Made by a program: the position numbers and the translations under genes
The notes under the pieces: generated by a model
What the model saw: the letters and a program-made list of their open reading frames with translations, nothing else
Database searches by the model: none
Told to the model about the DNA's origin: nothing
Assembly: GCA_029557025.1 (NCBI GenBank)
Contig: JAKPRU010000259.1
Coordinates: forward strand, 1-12,760
Source: Candidatus Omnitrophota bacterium
GTDB taxonomy: Bacteria > Hinthialibacterota > Hinthialibacteria > Hinthialibacterales > JAKPRU01
Direction: 5' to 3'
Length of the DNA: 12,760 nt
Shown: positions 1 through 7,475 of the stretch, one piece after another
Layout of the letters: each line of letters opens with the position of its first letter
How positions within the stretch are numbered: position 1 is the stretch's first letter

Positions 1-1571
1 TTCCGGTCGCGTTCGGGAAGTCGCAGATGCCGGGCAAGCCGGTCGCTGAGATCAGCGATTTCCACGGTCCATCCGGCTGTCGTCGGGTCGCCCCGTTCAA
101 GCAGGTTGGCCATTCCCCGCAAGGTGTGGACCGCGAGATGACGTTCGCCTTCCCGCACAAAGGCATTATGAATAGCGAGAATGATCTGCTCGGCAATCGT
201 AATCAATGTCTCGCGGTCTCCCGGCGTAAACAGGTCCTTGCGACCGGAAAGCATCAATACTCCCTCCAAGTCTTCATCCACCAGGGGAACCGCCAGGTAG
301 GAACGTTCGGGATACCGGCTCCCGTCTTTACGCCAGGGCGGGCAGGATTCCGGAATGGGATTGTAAATGATGGCTTGATAGCTCTCGGCGACCCAGCCGA
401 TCAATCCCTCTCCCGGCTTGACTGGCCGAGACCCGATCTCGTTTTCGTCCAGCCCCAGTGTGAATCGGGGAATCAGGTTCTCCCGCCGGTTGTCATAGAG
501 AAACAACGCGCATTTTCCCGCTTTCAATAACTGTCGTGCCTGCTGGGATACCCGGCAAATGAGGTCCTGTACGGTGTCTGTGCTGCCGATGAGGCGGTGG
601 ATTGTGTGGATAGTGGCAAGCGCCGTGCGGCGTTCGTTCAGTCGCTTGAATATCACAGCGTTATCCAGGGCGGTGGCCCCGCCGGTGCTCAACAGGTCCA
701 GCAGACGATATCGAGAAGGGGAAAACGCGGGGGGCTGTGCGACACCGGTTGCGAACAGGCCGACAAAATACTCGTTTCGGAAAAAAGGAACGACCAGGAT
801 CTTCTTGTCGGCCCAATCCGGCCAATTCGCCCGAATCCAGACCGCCAGCGGATCATCCGCATCCAGACATTGGGTGCCCTTTTGAAACAGGCGGGCAATC
901 TGTTTTGCATAGCTGATCCGACCGATGGCGGGCGGCCGACACTGAAACGTCTCCGGATCCACCCCCTCTGCATGGGCAACAAAAAACATCCCATCCTCAT
1001 CCGCCAGGAAGATCAGTCCGCTATCCACAGAAATGGTCCGAAAAATCTCGTCCATCACTCGACGCAAGAGAGTATTCAGATCCAAAACTGTAATCGTCTC
1101 GGACCAGAGACTGCGCACGATCTCCAGGTCGTCGTTTCCTTCCAGCGTATGGCTGAGCAGGTTCAAGTATCCGTTCAACAGGGTGAGAATCCCACCGAGA
1201 AGATGAGCCTGACTCTCGGGAACATGACACAGCCCGATCCCTCCGAGGGACCGGCTGCGATACGAAAAGACAGCCATGCCCTGGCAGAATCCGGGACAGC
1301 AGGGAACGACTTCCCCCGGTAAAGGAGGCTTCCGGTGCAATTCCTGCGCCTTTTCAATCTGAAGGTTGCGCAGGTTTTCGTTCAGAAGGGCTTCGCTGCA
1401 GAACGGTGTGGTGGGAGCCGCCGGGAACGGAATCCGCCCCAGGGTCTCATCGCTGACCCACCAAACCGCCTCCGGCAAAACATTCCGGAGACTATTGTAC
1501 AGCGACACGATATGCGGATTTGCCGCAATATCCAGAAGCCGCAAGTATAACGCCGGTTCCGACAGGGCCAT
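1..1571 (-). CDS. GAF-domain signalling protein with HD-GYP-like C-terminus (partial)
   Basis: An uninterrupted minus-strand frame of 523 codons runs from the ATG at 1571-1569 off the left edge of the window. In-frame TAG lies five codons before the ATG, so this is the first ATG available; no good Shine-Dalgarno is visible (GGAG is 16 nt away). Residues 1-145 form a cysteine-containing region (C58, C91, C92, C96, C115) ending in a GAF/PocR-like pattern. Residues about 164-306 and 332-473 read as two GAF domains (the second has the typical PGEGLIGWVAES and LAVPLVDEDLEGVLMLS patterns). From about residue 478 the sequence LLERGDPTTAGW aligns with the start of HD-GYP domains (usually LxARDPYTxGHSxRV), so the output is probably cyclic-di-GMP phosphodiesterase-like. 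The expected His is Trp501 and the expected Arg is replaced, so activity is uncertain. No membrane segment or signal peptide is seen; a cytoplasmic sensor is inferred. Confidence 0.85.
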   Translation of the reverse strand, partial: MALSEPALYLRLLDIAANPHIVSLYNSLRNVLPEAVWWVSDETLGRIPFPAAPTTPFCSEALLNENLRNLQIEKAQELHRKPPLPGEVVPCCPGFCQGMAVFSYRSRSLGGIGLCHVPESQAHLLGGILTLLNGYLNLLSHTLEGNDDLEIVRSLWSETITVLDLNTLLRRVMDEIFRTISVDSGLIFLADEDGMFFVAHAEGVDPETFQCRPPAIGRISYAKQIARLFQKGTQCLDADDPLAVWIRANWPDWADKKILVVPFFRNEYFVGLFATGVAQPPAFSPSRYRLLDLLSTGGATALDNAVIFKRLNERRTALATIHTIHRLIGSTDTVQDLICRVSQQARQLLKAGKCALFLYDNRRENLIPRFTLGLDENEIGSRPVKPGEGLIGWVAESYQAIIYNPIPESCPPWRKDGSRYPERSYLAVPLVDEDLEGVLMLSGRKDLFTPGDRETLITIAEQIILAIHNAFVREGERHLAVHTLRGMANLLERGDPTTAGWTVEIADLSDRLARHLRLPERDR

Positions 1572-1616
1572 GTTTACTGACTATCAACTCCGTGTTTCTT
1601 GTTGTCCGCCGTGACT

Positions 1617-1628
1617 CATCCTAGCATG
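1617..1628. promoter_or_regulatory. CTAG-centred motif upstream of the GAF gene
   Basis: The 12-mer CATCCTAGCATG holds CTAGCATG on the plus strand and CTAGGATG on the minus strand, sharing one CTAG core. The same two 8-mers recur in the gap before the rng and phosphatase genes (10352-10377). By eye CTAG occurs only five times in the window, and three are in this motif. A regulator site is an inference; the copy is about 45-55 nt upstream of the GAF gene start. Confidence 0.25.
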
Positions 1629-1718
1629 GTACGGGTTCCATCGAGTTTGTTCCAGTTCTATTCTCCAGAGAAAGCTCGGTCACAACCATCGCGCCGAGGA
1701 GTTTTGCGATATCTGGTG

Positions 1719-1791
1719 AACCCTCACCTGACCTCCCCCGATGTTCGGGGGAGGAACCTCTCCAGAGTTTGGGGGAGACAGAGAGGGGGTT
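1719..1791. repeat. Palindromic G/C-rich intergenic repeat (REP/MITE-like)
   Basis: A perfect 10-bp stem, CCTCCCCCGA (1732-1741) and TCGGGGGAGG (1745-1754), encloses a 3-nt loop. It is followed by a second, weaker pairing of CCTCTC (1757-1762) with GAGAGG (1781-1786). The unit is bounded by AACCCTC (1719-1725) and an imperfect inverse, GAGGGGGTT (1783-1791). The layout and its C/T-rich then G/A-rich runs resemble dispersed palindromic elements common in intergenic regions of environmental bacteria. Only one copy is visible here, so its dispersed nature is inferred. Confidence 0.5.
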
Positions 1792-1871
1792 GTGCGTAAC
1801 TCCACTCCTTTGTCTGCGGTGTGTGTGGTGACGCTTTCTTCACCCAATCACCGGCCCCGCCATGCTGAAAC

Positions 1872-4484
1872 TTATAGAGTGGCACGGATACGGTTTTTGA
1901 GATCTTCCCGCCGAACGGGATCGGTGATCTTGTTCCCATCCTGGTCCGTTACGTAAAAGACGTCCACCGCACGGCTACCCTCTGTAAGGACCCGCGCGAA
2001 CAGGATATTCATTCCCATTTCTGAAATCGCCGATGAAATCGCCTGAAGAAGCCCTGCGCGATCCACGGCCACAACATCGACCACCGAACATCGCCCGCCG
2101 GCATCATCATAAATATCAACTTTTGGTTCGAAGCTGGCCCGTTTGGGGCGGGGGCCATACCGGTCCGGAGGAATGGGGGGAAGCGCACCCTCGGAAACGA
2201 GCAGACGTTGTAATCGCTCACGCAAAAGTTGTTTGCGCATCTCGTTTACCGGGCCGCCTCCCAGCAAATCAGAGATGAGAATGTTGTTGCAAACCACACC
2301 ATCCTCCCGTGTGTTCAAGCGAGCGCCAAAGATGGAAAAGTTCTCCAGCATGATCGCCGTGGCCATACGGTTGAACAGCCCGACTCGGTCGCGTGCCACT
2401 ACAAACACTTCCAGCATGGATTGATTCGCTTGAGCCTGAAAGCCGATCCTGGGTGTCGTCCCGTCGAATTGTTGAATCAGATCGAGGTGTGCACGAATAA
2501 TCGAGATGGGTTGGAACCGCGCATAACTGTCGGGAAGAAGTTCCAGGTGTTTTCGCACAAACTGTTCCGGGTAGTCCTTTGCCAGCGTGCGGATCACCTC
2601 CTCGCGACGTTCCTGCACGGATTCGCCACCCGGACCCGGCAGCGTTTTTCCTTCCAGAACCTGTTGTGTTGAAAGATACAGATGCACTAACAGGTGATTT
2701 TTCCATTCGTTCAGGAAATCTTCGGAGATCGCCTTGGTATCCACGTGGGTCAGCAGGTACAACAAGTCAAGGCGGCGTTTGTTGTCGATCCGTTCGGCAA
2801 ACTCGGTCACCACTTCCGGCGCTGTCAAATCATGCCGCTGGGCCGTGTGAGACAGCAACAGATGGTTGGCGACCAGAAAGCGAATATCGGAGCGATCCTT
2901 TTCCGAAAAAAGAAGCCGAGAGGCAATTTTGTCCGCCAGGTCCGAGCCGATTTCGCAATGGTCCCCGCCGCTTCCTTTCCCGATATCGTGACAAAACACC
3001 GCCAGTCGCAACACCTCGCGAGAGACACCTTTTTGCCAAAGCGCTACGCGTTCGTCTGTGAATTCCAGCGTGTCTTCGTGCAGAGTCTCCAGATGATGCA
3101 ATGCCAACAGCGTGTGTTCGTCCACGGTATATCGGTGGATCAGATCGTTTCGGACCAGGTTCTCAATCCCGCGCCATTCCGGGAATAACCGGTGGAGAAT
3201 GCCGAGCCGTCTCATAATCCGCAATACCGGAACAATCCGTCCCGGCCAATCGAGAATCATTCGGACCTTGCGGACCGTATCCTCCTGAGATCGAAATGCC
3301 TCATCGATGAGGCGACGATTCTCGTGGACGGCCGCCGCGGCCGACTGAGTCAATGTCGCCCGCGATTTCACCGCATGGACAAAGATGTCCAGGATGCGTT
3401 GCGGATTGTTCTCAAAAAAATGCACATCCCAGGGAGTGTCGATTTCATTGTTCTGCAGCGAGAGACCGTCCCCCAGGTCTAATCGCCGAACCCGTCCGAT
3501 CCACCGCTCCCACATGGGACGGGGGGTTGTCTGACGGGTTATATGATCGGCGAATTCCTGTACTACCAGGGCTGCGCGATAGTAGTCCCGCATCAGGATT
3601 TCTTCCGCCAGGCGATTCTCCTGATCTTTGAACCCCAGCCGCTTGGCCAATTCATGCTGCAAGTCCATTGAAATCAGGTTGGTTTTCTTGCGTGTGAAAA
3701 AATGCAGTTCGGTGCGGAGCCGCCAGAGAAACTCCAGCGCATCCTGGAGACCGTTATATTGACGATTGTAAATCATCCCCAGACGAAACAATTCGGCCAG
3801 GGTCACCTTATGGCCTCGAAGAAATGAAGCGAGCCACAATCCGTGGTGGTAGTCTCGCAGCCCCCCCGGACTGTCTTTCAGATTGGGTTCCTGAACGTTG
3901 ATCGTGTTGCCGTAACGGGCCAGGCGTGCTTTTCGTTCGGCGATTTTCTCACTGATGAGTTTTTTTCCATTCCAGGCAAGAATCTTGGAAATCTGGTTAT
4001 AGAATGCCTCATAATTCTGTAGATTGCCCCAGATCAAACGTCCCTCCACCATGGCAGTGAGAGACTGAAGATCTTCACGCGCCATCTGCCGGGCCGTGTC
4101 GAAATCGCGGGTCACATTCCCGATCTGCAAGCGTGCGTCGAATAGATGACGTAACATGGCCGAAACCAGCTGTTCGTCTTCCCGGCACGGATCTTCGGGA
4201 AAGAGAAACATTACATCGATGTCCGACTGCGGGTGCATCTCCTTGCGCCCGTACCCGCCCAGCGCCACCAGGCACATCCGTTTCCCCACTTTCTCCAAAT
4301 TCATTCCCAATTCTCGTGTTTTTTCCTGTAGTACACCGATCAGCAGAGTATCCGTCGCCTGTGTAATGTGCGACAGGATTTCACTACCGCCCGCACCATT
4401 GCGATGGTTTTTCTCGGCGGATTGAAGCGCCTCACGATAATTCTCAACCGAGGATGTCACAGCTGCATTGGAATGAACGCGCAT
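1872..4484 (-). CDS. glnD: [Protein-PII] uridylyltransferase/uridylyl-removing enzyme GlnD
   Basis: 870 residues, close to the usual GlnD length (E. coli 890). GlnD senses glutamine and adds UMP to, or removes it from, PII proteins, thereby controlling nitrogen assimilation. Domains in order: nucleotidyltransferase with GGYGRKEMHPQSDIDVMFLF (residues 76-95; metal-binding D88 and D90); the GlnD-type linker with KDSPGGLRDY (203-212); HD domain with H457, H499-D500 (FCHDIGKGSGGDH) and D582, the uridylyl-removing site; and two C-terminal ACT domains (about 690-740 and 800-850) that bind glutamine. All key residues are present, so both activities are expected. The ATG at 4484 lacks a clear Shine-Dalgarno, and a GTG at codon 9 is possible. 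The gene is divergent from the glycosyltransferase operon; no PII or ammonium transporter gene is adjacent. Stop TAA at 1872-1874. Confidence 0.97.
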   Translation of the reverse strand: MRVHSNAAVTSSVENYREALQSAEKNHRNGAGGSEILSHITQATDTLLIGVLQEKTRELGMNLEKVGKRMCLVALGGYGRKEMHPQSDIDVMFLFPEDPCREDEQLVSAMLRHLFDARLQIGNVTRDFDTARQMAREDLQSLTAMVEGRLIWGNLQNYEAFYNQISKILAWNGKKLISEKIAERKARLARYGNTINVQEPNLKDSPGGLRDYHHGLWLASFLRGHKVTLAELFRLGMIYNRQYNGLQDALEFLWRLRTELHFFTRKKTNLISMDLQHELAKRLGFKDQENRLAEEILMRDYYRAALVVQEFADHITRQTTPRPMWERWIGRVRRLDLGDGLSLQNNEIDTPWDVHFFENNPQRILDIFVHAVKSRATLTQSAAAAVHENRRLIDEAFRSQEDTVRKVRMILDWPGRIVPVLRIMRRLGILHRLFPEWRGIENLVRNDLIHRYTVDEHTLLALHHLETLHEDTLEFTDERVALWQKGVSREVLRLAVFCHDIGKGSGGDHCEIGSDLADKIASRLLFSEKDRSDIRFLVANHLLLSHTAQRHDLTAPEVVTEFAERIDNKRRLDLLYLLTHVDTKAISEDFLNEWKNHLLVHLYLSTQQVLEGKTLPGPGGESVQERREEVIRTLAKDYPEQFVRKHLELLPDSYARFQPISIIRAHLDLIQQFDGTTPRIGFQAQANQSMLEVFVVARDRVGLFNRMATAIMLENFSIFGARLNTREDGVVCNNILISDLLGGGPVNEMRKQLLRERLQRLLVSEGALPPIPPDRYGPRPKRASFEPKVDIYDDAGGRCSVVDVVAVDRAGLLQAISSAISEMGMNILFARVLTEGSRAVDVFYVTDQDGNKITDPVRREDLKNRIRATL

Positions 4485-4581
4485 TTGTACGGAAAAGCAC
4501 CGTCCTGTCGGCGGGAATCGGAAATTCCAGGTTCGGAGATGTCGCCGGATGTCACTTATCGTTTCGAGGAATTCCTATGAT

Positions 4582-4610
4582 AGGATACCCAGTACGTGAG
4601 GCACATTCAA
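4582..4610 (-). promoter_or_regulatory. Candidate sigma-70-type promoter for glnD
   Basis: On the minus strand TTGAAT (4605-4610) and TATCCT (4582-4587) are separated by exactly 17 nt. Each hexamer matches consensus at four of six positions. Transcription would start near 4575, giving a leader of about 90 nt before glnD. The site lies upstream of the preferred start of the divergent glycosyltransferase gene, consistent with a shared intergenic promoter region. Confidence 0.4.
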
Positions 4611-4645
4611 ACTCGGTCATGTATCGGCTCATCAGGATGTCCGAA

Positions 4646-5767
4646 ATGCGGCGAATTCTTTACATGCGAATTGATGGATGTTTTGGCGGACCGGAACGTT
4701 ATATCCTCTGCCTTTTCAAACACTTAGATTTGTCGAGGTATCAACCGCATCTTGCCCCGCTGGTTTGCGAAGACAAACTGGCTCAGGCCACGCGAGCAAT
4801 GGGAGTTCCTGTTTTGCTCATTCCCATGTCTTCCAGACTCGCTGTCCGCTCCGCCCGGAAACGCCTGATCTCCATTATTGAAGAAAATGATATCAACCTG
4901 ATCCACACGTTGGGAATTCGCTCGAATCTGGTTGCAGGGCCAGTGGCCAGGGAACTTGGCATTCCGTGGGTGGCCCGTGTGCCGAATTTGAACTACACCG
5001 ACTATCGCAACCGCCTTGTCGGATGGTTGTTTCACAGAATCAACAATCGCCTGCTTCGCAAGGCCGATGCGGTACAGGTTATCTCCACCCCGCTTCGGGA
5101 CTATTTTCAGTCGCTGCCTCGGCCTCCAAGACGAATCGAGTTGATCCCTAACAGAATCGACTTCCCCGCGCCGGTGGATGAAGAAACCCGCAGGCAGGCA
5201 CGGGAGTTTTTCGGTATTGGTGAGGATCAAACGGTCATCGGCTCGCTGGGCCGGATCGAACCGATCAAGGGATATGATCTTCTTTTTGATTGCCTGGTGG
5301 AATTGCCGAGTCACTCTGTGGTGTTGCTGGGAGGGGAAGGGTCCCAGGCGGGGCTATTGAAGAAGAAGGCAGAAAGCGGAGGTCTGGCAAATCGCTTTCA
5401 TCTTGGCGGGTTCATCGAAGATACGCGGTTTTTTCTAGCTGCCTGCGATATCTATGTGCAGCCGTCTCGGTCCGAAGGGGTCCCGATGGCGCTTCTGGAG
5501 GCGATGGCCGCAGGTCTGCCGGTTGTTGCCAGCCGGGTGGGCGGAATCGGAGATGTGATCCGAAATGGGGAGGATGGATTCCTGATCCTTCCGGAGGATC
5601 GGATGGCGCTCCGAAACTACCTGATGAAACTGTGTCGAGATCCTGAGATGCGGGAGGATTTTGGAGGTCGCGCGAAACGGCGAGTTGAACAGATCGGTTC
5701 TGCGGAAGACATGACGCGACAGGTAGAAGCCCTTTATGATGACCTCTTATTGAGTTCCTCCCGATAG
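4646..5767 (+). CDS. Glycosyltransferase family 4 (GT-B fold)
   Basis: 373 residues from the ATG at 4646. GT4 enzymes are retaining transferases that move a sugar from a nucleotide donor to a growing glycan, usually on the cytoplasmic face of the membrane. The first strand MRRILYMRIDGCFGGPERYI is the usual N-terminal acceptor-side start. The C-terminal donor domain has GSLGRIEPIKGYD (about 199-211, with conserved R203 and K208) and the EX7E motif in SEGVPMALLEAMAAGLPVV (E277, E285). No membrane segment is visible. AGGA at 4634-4637 sits 8 nt before this ATG. A longer version from 4577 has GAGGA 6 nt upstream, but its extra 23 codons carry no family sequence and use A/T-ending codons unlike the gene body. 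The stop ends 10 nt before the next gene, so the two are probably co-transcribed. Substrate unknown. Confidence 0.92.
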   Translation: MRRILYMRIDGCFGGPERYILCLFKHLDLSRYQPHLAPLVCEDKLAQATRAMGVPVLLIPMSSRLAVRSARKRLISIIEENDINLIHTLGIRSNLVAGPVARELGIPWVARVPNLNYTDYRNRLVGWLFHRINNRLLRKADAVQVISTPLRDYFQSLPRPPRRIELIPNRIDFPAPVDEETRRQAREFFGIGEDQTVIGSLGRIEPIKGYDLLFDCLVELPSHSVVLLGGEGSQAGLLKKKAESGGLANRFHLGGFIEDTRFFLAACDIYVQPSRSEGVPMALLEAMAAGLPVVASRVGGIGDVIRNGEDGFLILPEDRMALRNYLMKLCRDPEMREDFGGRAKRRVEQIGSAEDMTRQVEALYDDLLLSSSR

Positions 5768-5770
5768 GAG
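5766..5770 (+). promoter_or_regulatory. Shine-Dalgarno AGGAG fixing the GT26 gene start
   Basis: AGGAG overlaps the stop codon of the preceding glycosyltransferase gene (5765-5767). It is 1 nt from the ATG at 5772 but 7 nt from the in-frame ATG at 5778, so 5778 is the more likely start. The overlap of stop and ribosome site suggests translational coupling. Confidence 0.6.
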
Positions 5771-5777
5771 AATGCGG

Positions 5778-7427
5778 ATGCGGAATCGCGGCGACCGCGT
5801 GGAGATTCTGGGCGTAGACCTCGATCCGGTCACACAGGAAGAGGCGGTGGAGTGCGCACTTGCTTTTGTGGAAGAAGGCGGACCACACCAGATTTGGACG
5901 CCCTCTATTTCTCACCTCATGCTGTGCCGTCGCGACCCTGATTTTGCGAAGGTGAGCCGGGATGCCGATCTTGTTGTTGCGGACGGAATGCCGGTGGTCT
6001 GGATGTCTCGCCTGAACCGGACCCCACTGCCGGAAAGGGTAACCGGCGCCGATTTGCTGCCGGCTCTCTGCGAGGCCGCCGCGGGGCGGGGATACCGTGT
6101 GTTCTTTCTCGGCGCGGCAGAGGGAGTGGCAGACGAGGTTGCCCGCCGTATGGCGGAGAAGTATCCCGGATTGATGGTCGCGGGGACTTACTCTCCACCC
6201 GTAAACTTTGAGAACGATCCTATTGAAAACGAACAAACCATCCGGCGAGTTGTGGAATCAAAACCTGACATTCTGTTTGTTGCCCTCGGAACTCCACGCC
6301 AGGAAAAATGGATTCGACGATATCGGGAACAACTGGGAGTTCCGGTGATGATTGGTGTCGGGGCCGCGTTCAATTTTGCCGCCGGTCGGGAACGCCGTGC
6401 GCCGGTCTGTCTTCAACGCTGGGGTCTGGAATCTCTTTGGCGGATGATCCAGCGCCCAAAGGAGATTTTGGGAAGAATCCTCCGAAATGCCCCCCTGTTT
6501 TTCCTGTTGATGCTGGATCAAAGGACGTATCGTTCCCAGAAAAGCGTTCTGCGGCGAATTCGCCCCGTGTTTCTGGCATTGCTGGATGCCCTGGTGGCAG
6601 CGGGCGGATTTGTCCTCGCGTATCTGCTGTACTTCCGATGGTTGGCCCCGGATCGAGATCCATTCCCCAACACGGGGTTCACGGAGATCCCGGCCTACTC
6701 TACCCTGGTGCCGTTCGTTGTAATTATCAATTTTTTGGTAATCCTGGGAACGGGCTTATACCGACGTGGCTCATATAGGACTTTTCCGGCGCTGATCCGT
6801 CGGACAGCGGTTGCCGCATCGGCAACCTGGGTGTTTTTGATCGCCTTCACATTTGTCTCCAAAGAAATTTTTGTCCCCTATCTGCTTGGATATTCGCGGG
6901 GGTTTTTCGCACTGTTCGGTGTTTTGAACTTCGCGGGACTAACCCTGGTCCGTACCGTTGTCCGTATACTCGAAACCGGCCTTCATAGACTGGGGCTGAT
7001 CGCGGATCGGCTCGTTTTCATTGGAGATCGGCGCGCCTGCGAAGCGTTTGCCGCGCCCTTATTGAAACAGCCCGCTTTCGGTCAAATGCCTCTGGGACGG
7101 ATTCATTTCTCAAGCGAGGGCGACCATTCGGAAGAGACTCTGCCGGACTTGGGAAGCCTCGATGAATTGAGAAAGATTGTCGCCGCGCGCAAAATCGACG
7201 AGGTTGTACTTGCGGATGCCGTCTGCACAACGGAGGAGATCCGTCTCATTGTGGAGATTTGCGGCGAGTTCAAAGTCCGTCTCAGCTTCCCGCCAAAAAT
7301 CCCCCGCGAAATCGAGCCGGTCTTTCGGATTCGCGAAATCGGCAATCGACGGCTGTTAACTGTGTCTGGAAAGGACCTGAACAAAATCCGGAGCATGAAT
7401 TCGGCGGGCTATAGTCCCGATGCGTGA
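5778..7427 (+). CDS. WecG/TagA/CpsF (GT26) glycosyltransferase fused to a membrane glycosylphosphotransferase-like N-terminal module
   Basis: 549 residues. Residues about 8-245 are a GT26 domain, which transfers a sugar (N-acetylmannosamine-type in characterised members) to a lipid-linked acceptor. Visible motifs: WTPSISHLM (40-48, where family members usually have T-x-N), VVADGMPVVW (67-76, with the Asp taken as catalytic base in TagA), RVTGADLLPAL, ALGTPRQEKW (169-178), GVGAAFNFAAGRERRAP and GLESLWRMIQRP. Four membrane segments follow (about 266-287, 309-328, 343-360, 375-397). Then comes a Rossmann-like soluble part beginning RLVFIGDRRAC and ending near residue 530, as in polyprenyl glycosylphosphotransferases or FlaA1/CapD-type proteins. 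The C-terminal sugar-phosphate transferase or epimerase domain those proteins carry is absent, and no sequence for it follows the TGA. It is probably a membrane-anchored late transferase for a surface polysaccharide. GT26 assignment is firm; the second half is a fold-level reading. Confidence 0.88.
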   Translation: MRNRGDRVEILGVDLDPVTQEEAVECALAFVEEGGPHQIWTPSISHLMLCRRDPDFAKVSRDADLVVADGMPVVWMSRLNRTPLPERVTGADLLPALCEAAAGRGYRVFFLGAAEGVADEVARRMAEKYPGLMVAGTYSPPVNFENDPIENEQTIRRVVESKPDILFVALGTPRQEKWIRRYREQLGVPVMIGVGAAFNFAAGRERRAPVCLQRWGLESLWRMIQRPKEILGRILRNAPLFFLLMLDQRTYRSQKSVLRRIRPVFLALLDALVAAGGFVLAYLLYFRWLAPDRDPFPNTGFTEIPAYSTLVPFVVIINFLVILGTGLYRRGSYRTFPALIRRTAVAASATWVFLIAFTFVSKEIFVPYLLGYSRGFFALFGVLNFAGLTLVRTVVRILETGLHRLGLIADRLVFIGDRRACEAFAAPLLKQPAFGQMPLGRIHFSSEGDHSEETLPDLGSLDELRKIVAARKIDEVVLADAVCTTEEIRLIVEICGEFKVRLSFPPKIPREIEPVFRIREIGNRRLLTVSGKDLNKIRSMNSAGYSPDA

Positions 7428-7475
7428 CAATATTGGTCTTATTCGTCCCGTTCTCTTCTACAGAACCGCCAATTT

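Larger units (their letters stand above)
1572..1871. other. Intergenic gap between glnD and the GAF gene
   Basis: This 300-base stretch separates the end of glnD from the start of the GAF gene, both on the minus strand. I see no convincing gene. It contains a palindromic G/C-rich repeat (1719-1791) and a CTAG-centred motif (1617-1628). It must also hold whatever promoter drives the GAF gene, but I could not find a good -35/-10 pair. A 5-bp hairpin (GGTGA 1827-1831 with TCACC 1840-1844) lies just after glnD, but no T-run follows it on the glnD strand, so it is not a convincing terminator. Confidence 0.7.

Noticed and set aside
27..1322. Plus-strand open frames at 27-530 and 597-1322
   Set aside because: They are antisense to the continuous minus-strand GAF protein, which has recognisable domains; the plus frames show none.
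2033..3482. Plus-strand open frames across glnD
   Set aside because: Shadows of glnD, whose domains are complete on the minus strand.
4454..4645. Longest upstream extension of the GT4 gene, from ATG 4454
   Set aside because: It overlaps the 5' end of divergent glnD by 31 nt, has no family similarity, and better-supported starts follow.
7450..7466. Hairpin GTTCT/AGAAC between the convergent genes as a terminator
   Set aside because: The stem is only 5 bp and the following T-run is four bases after an interruption; too weak to call.
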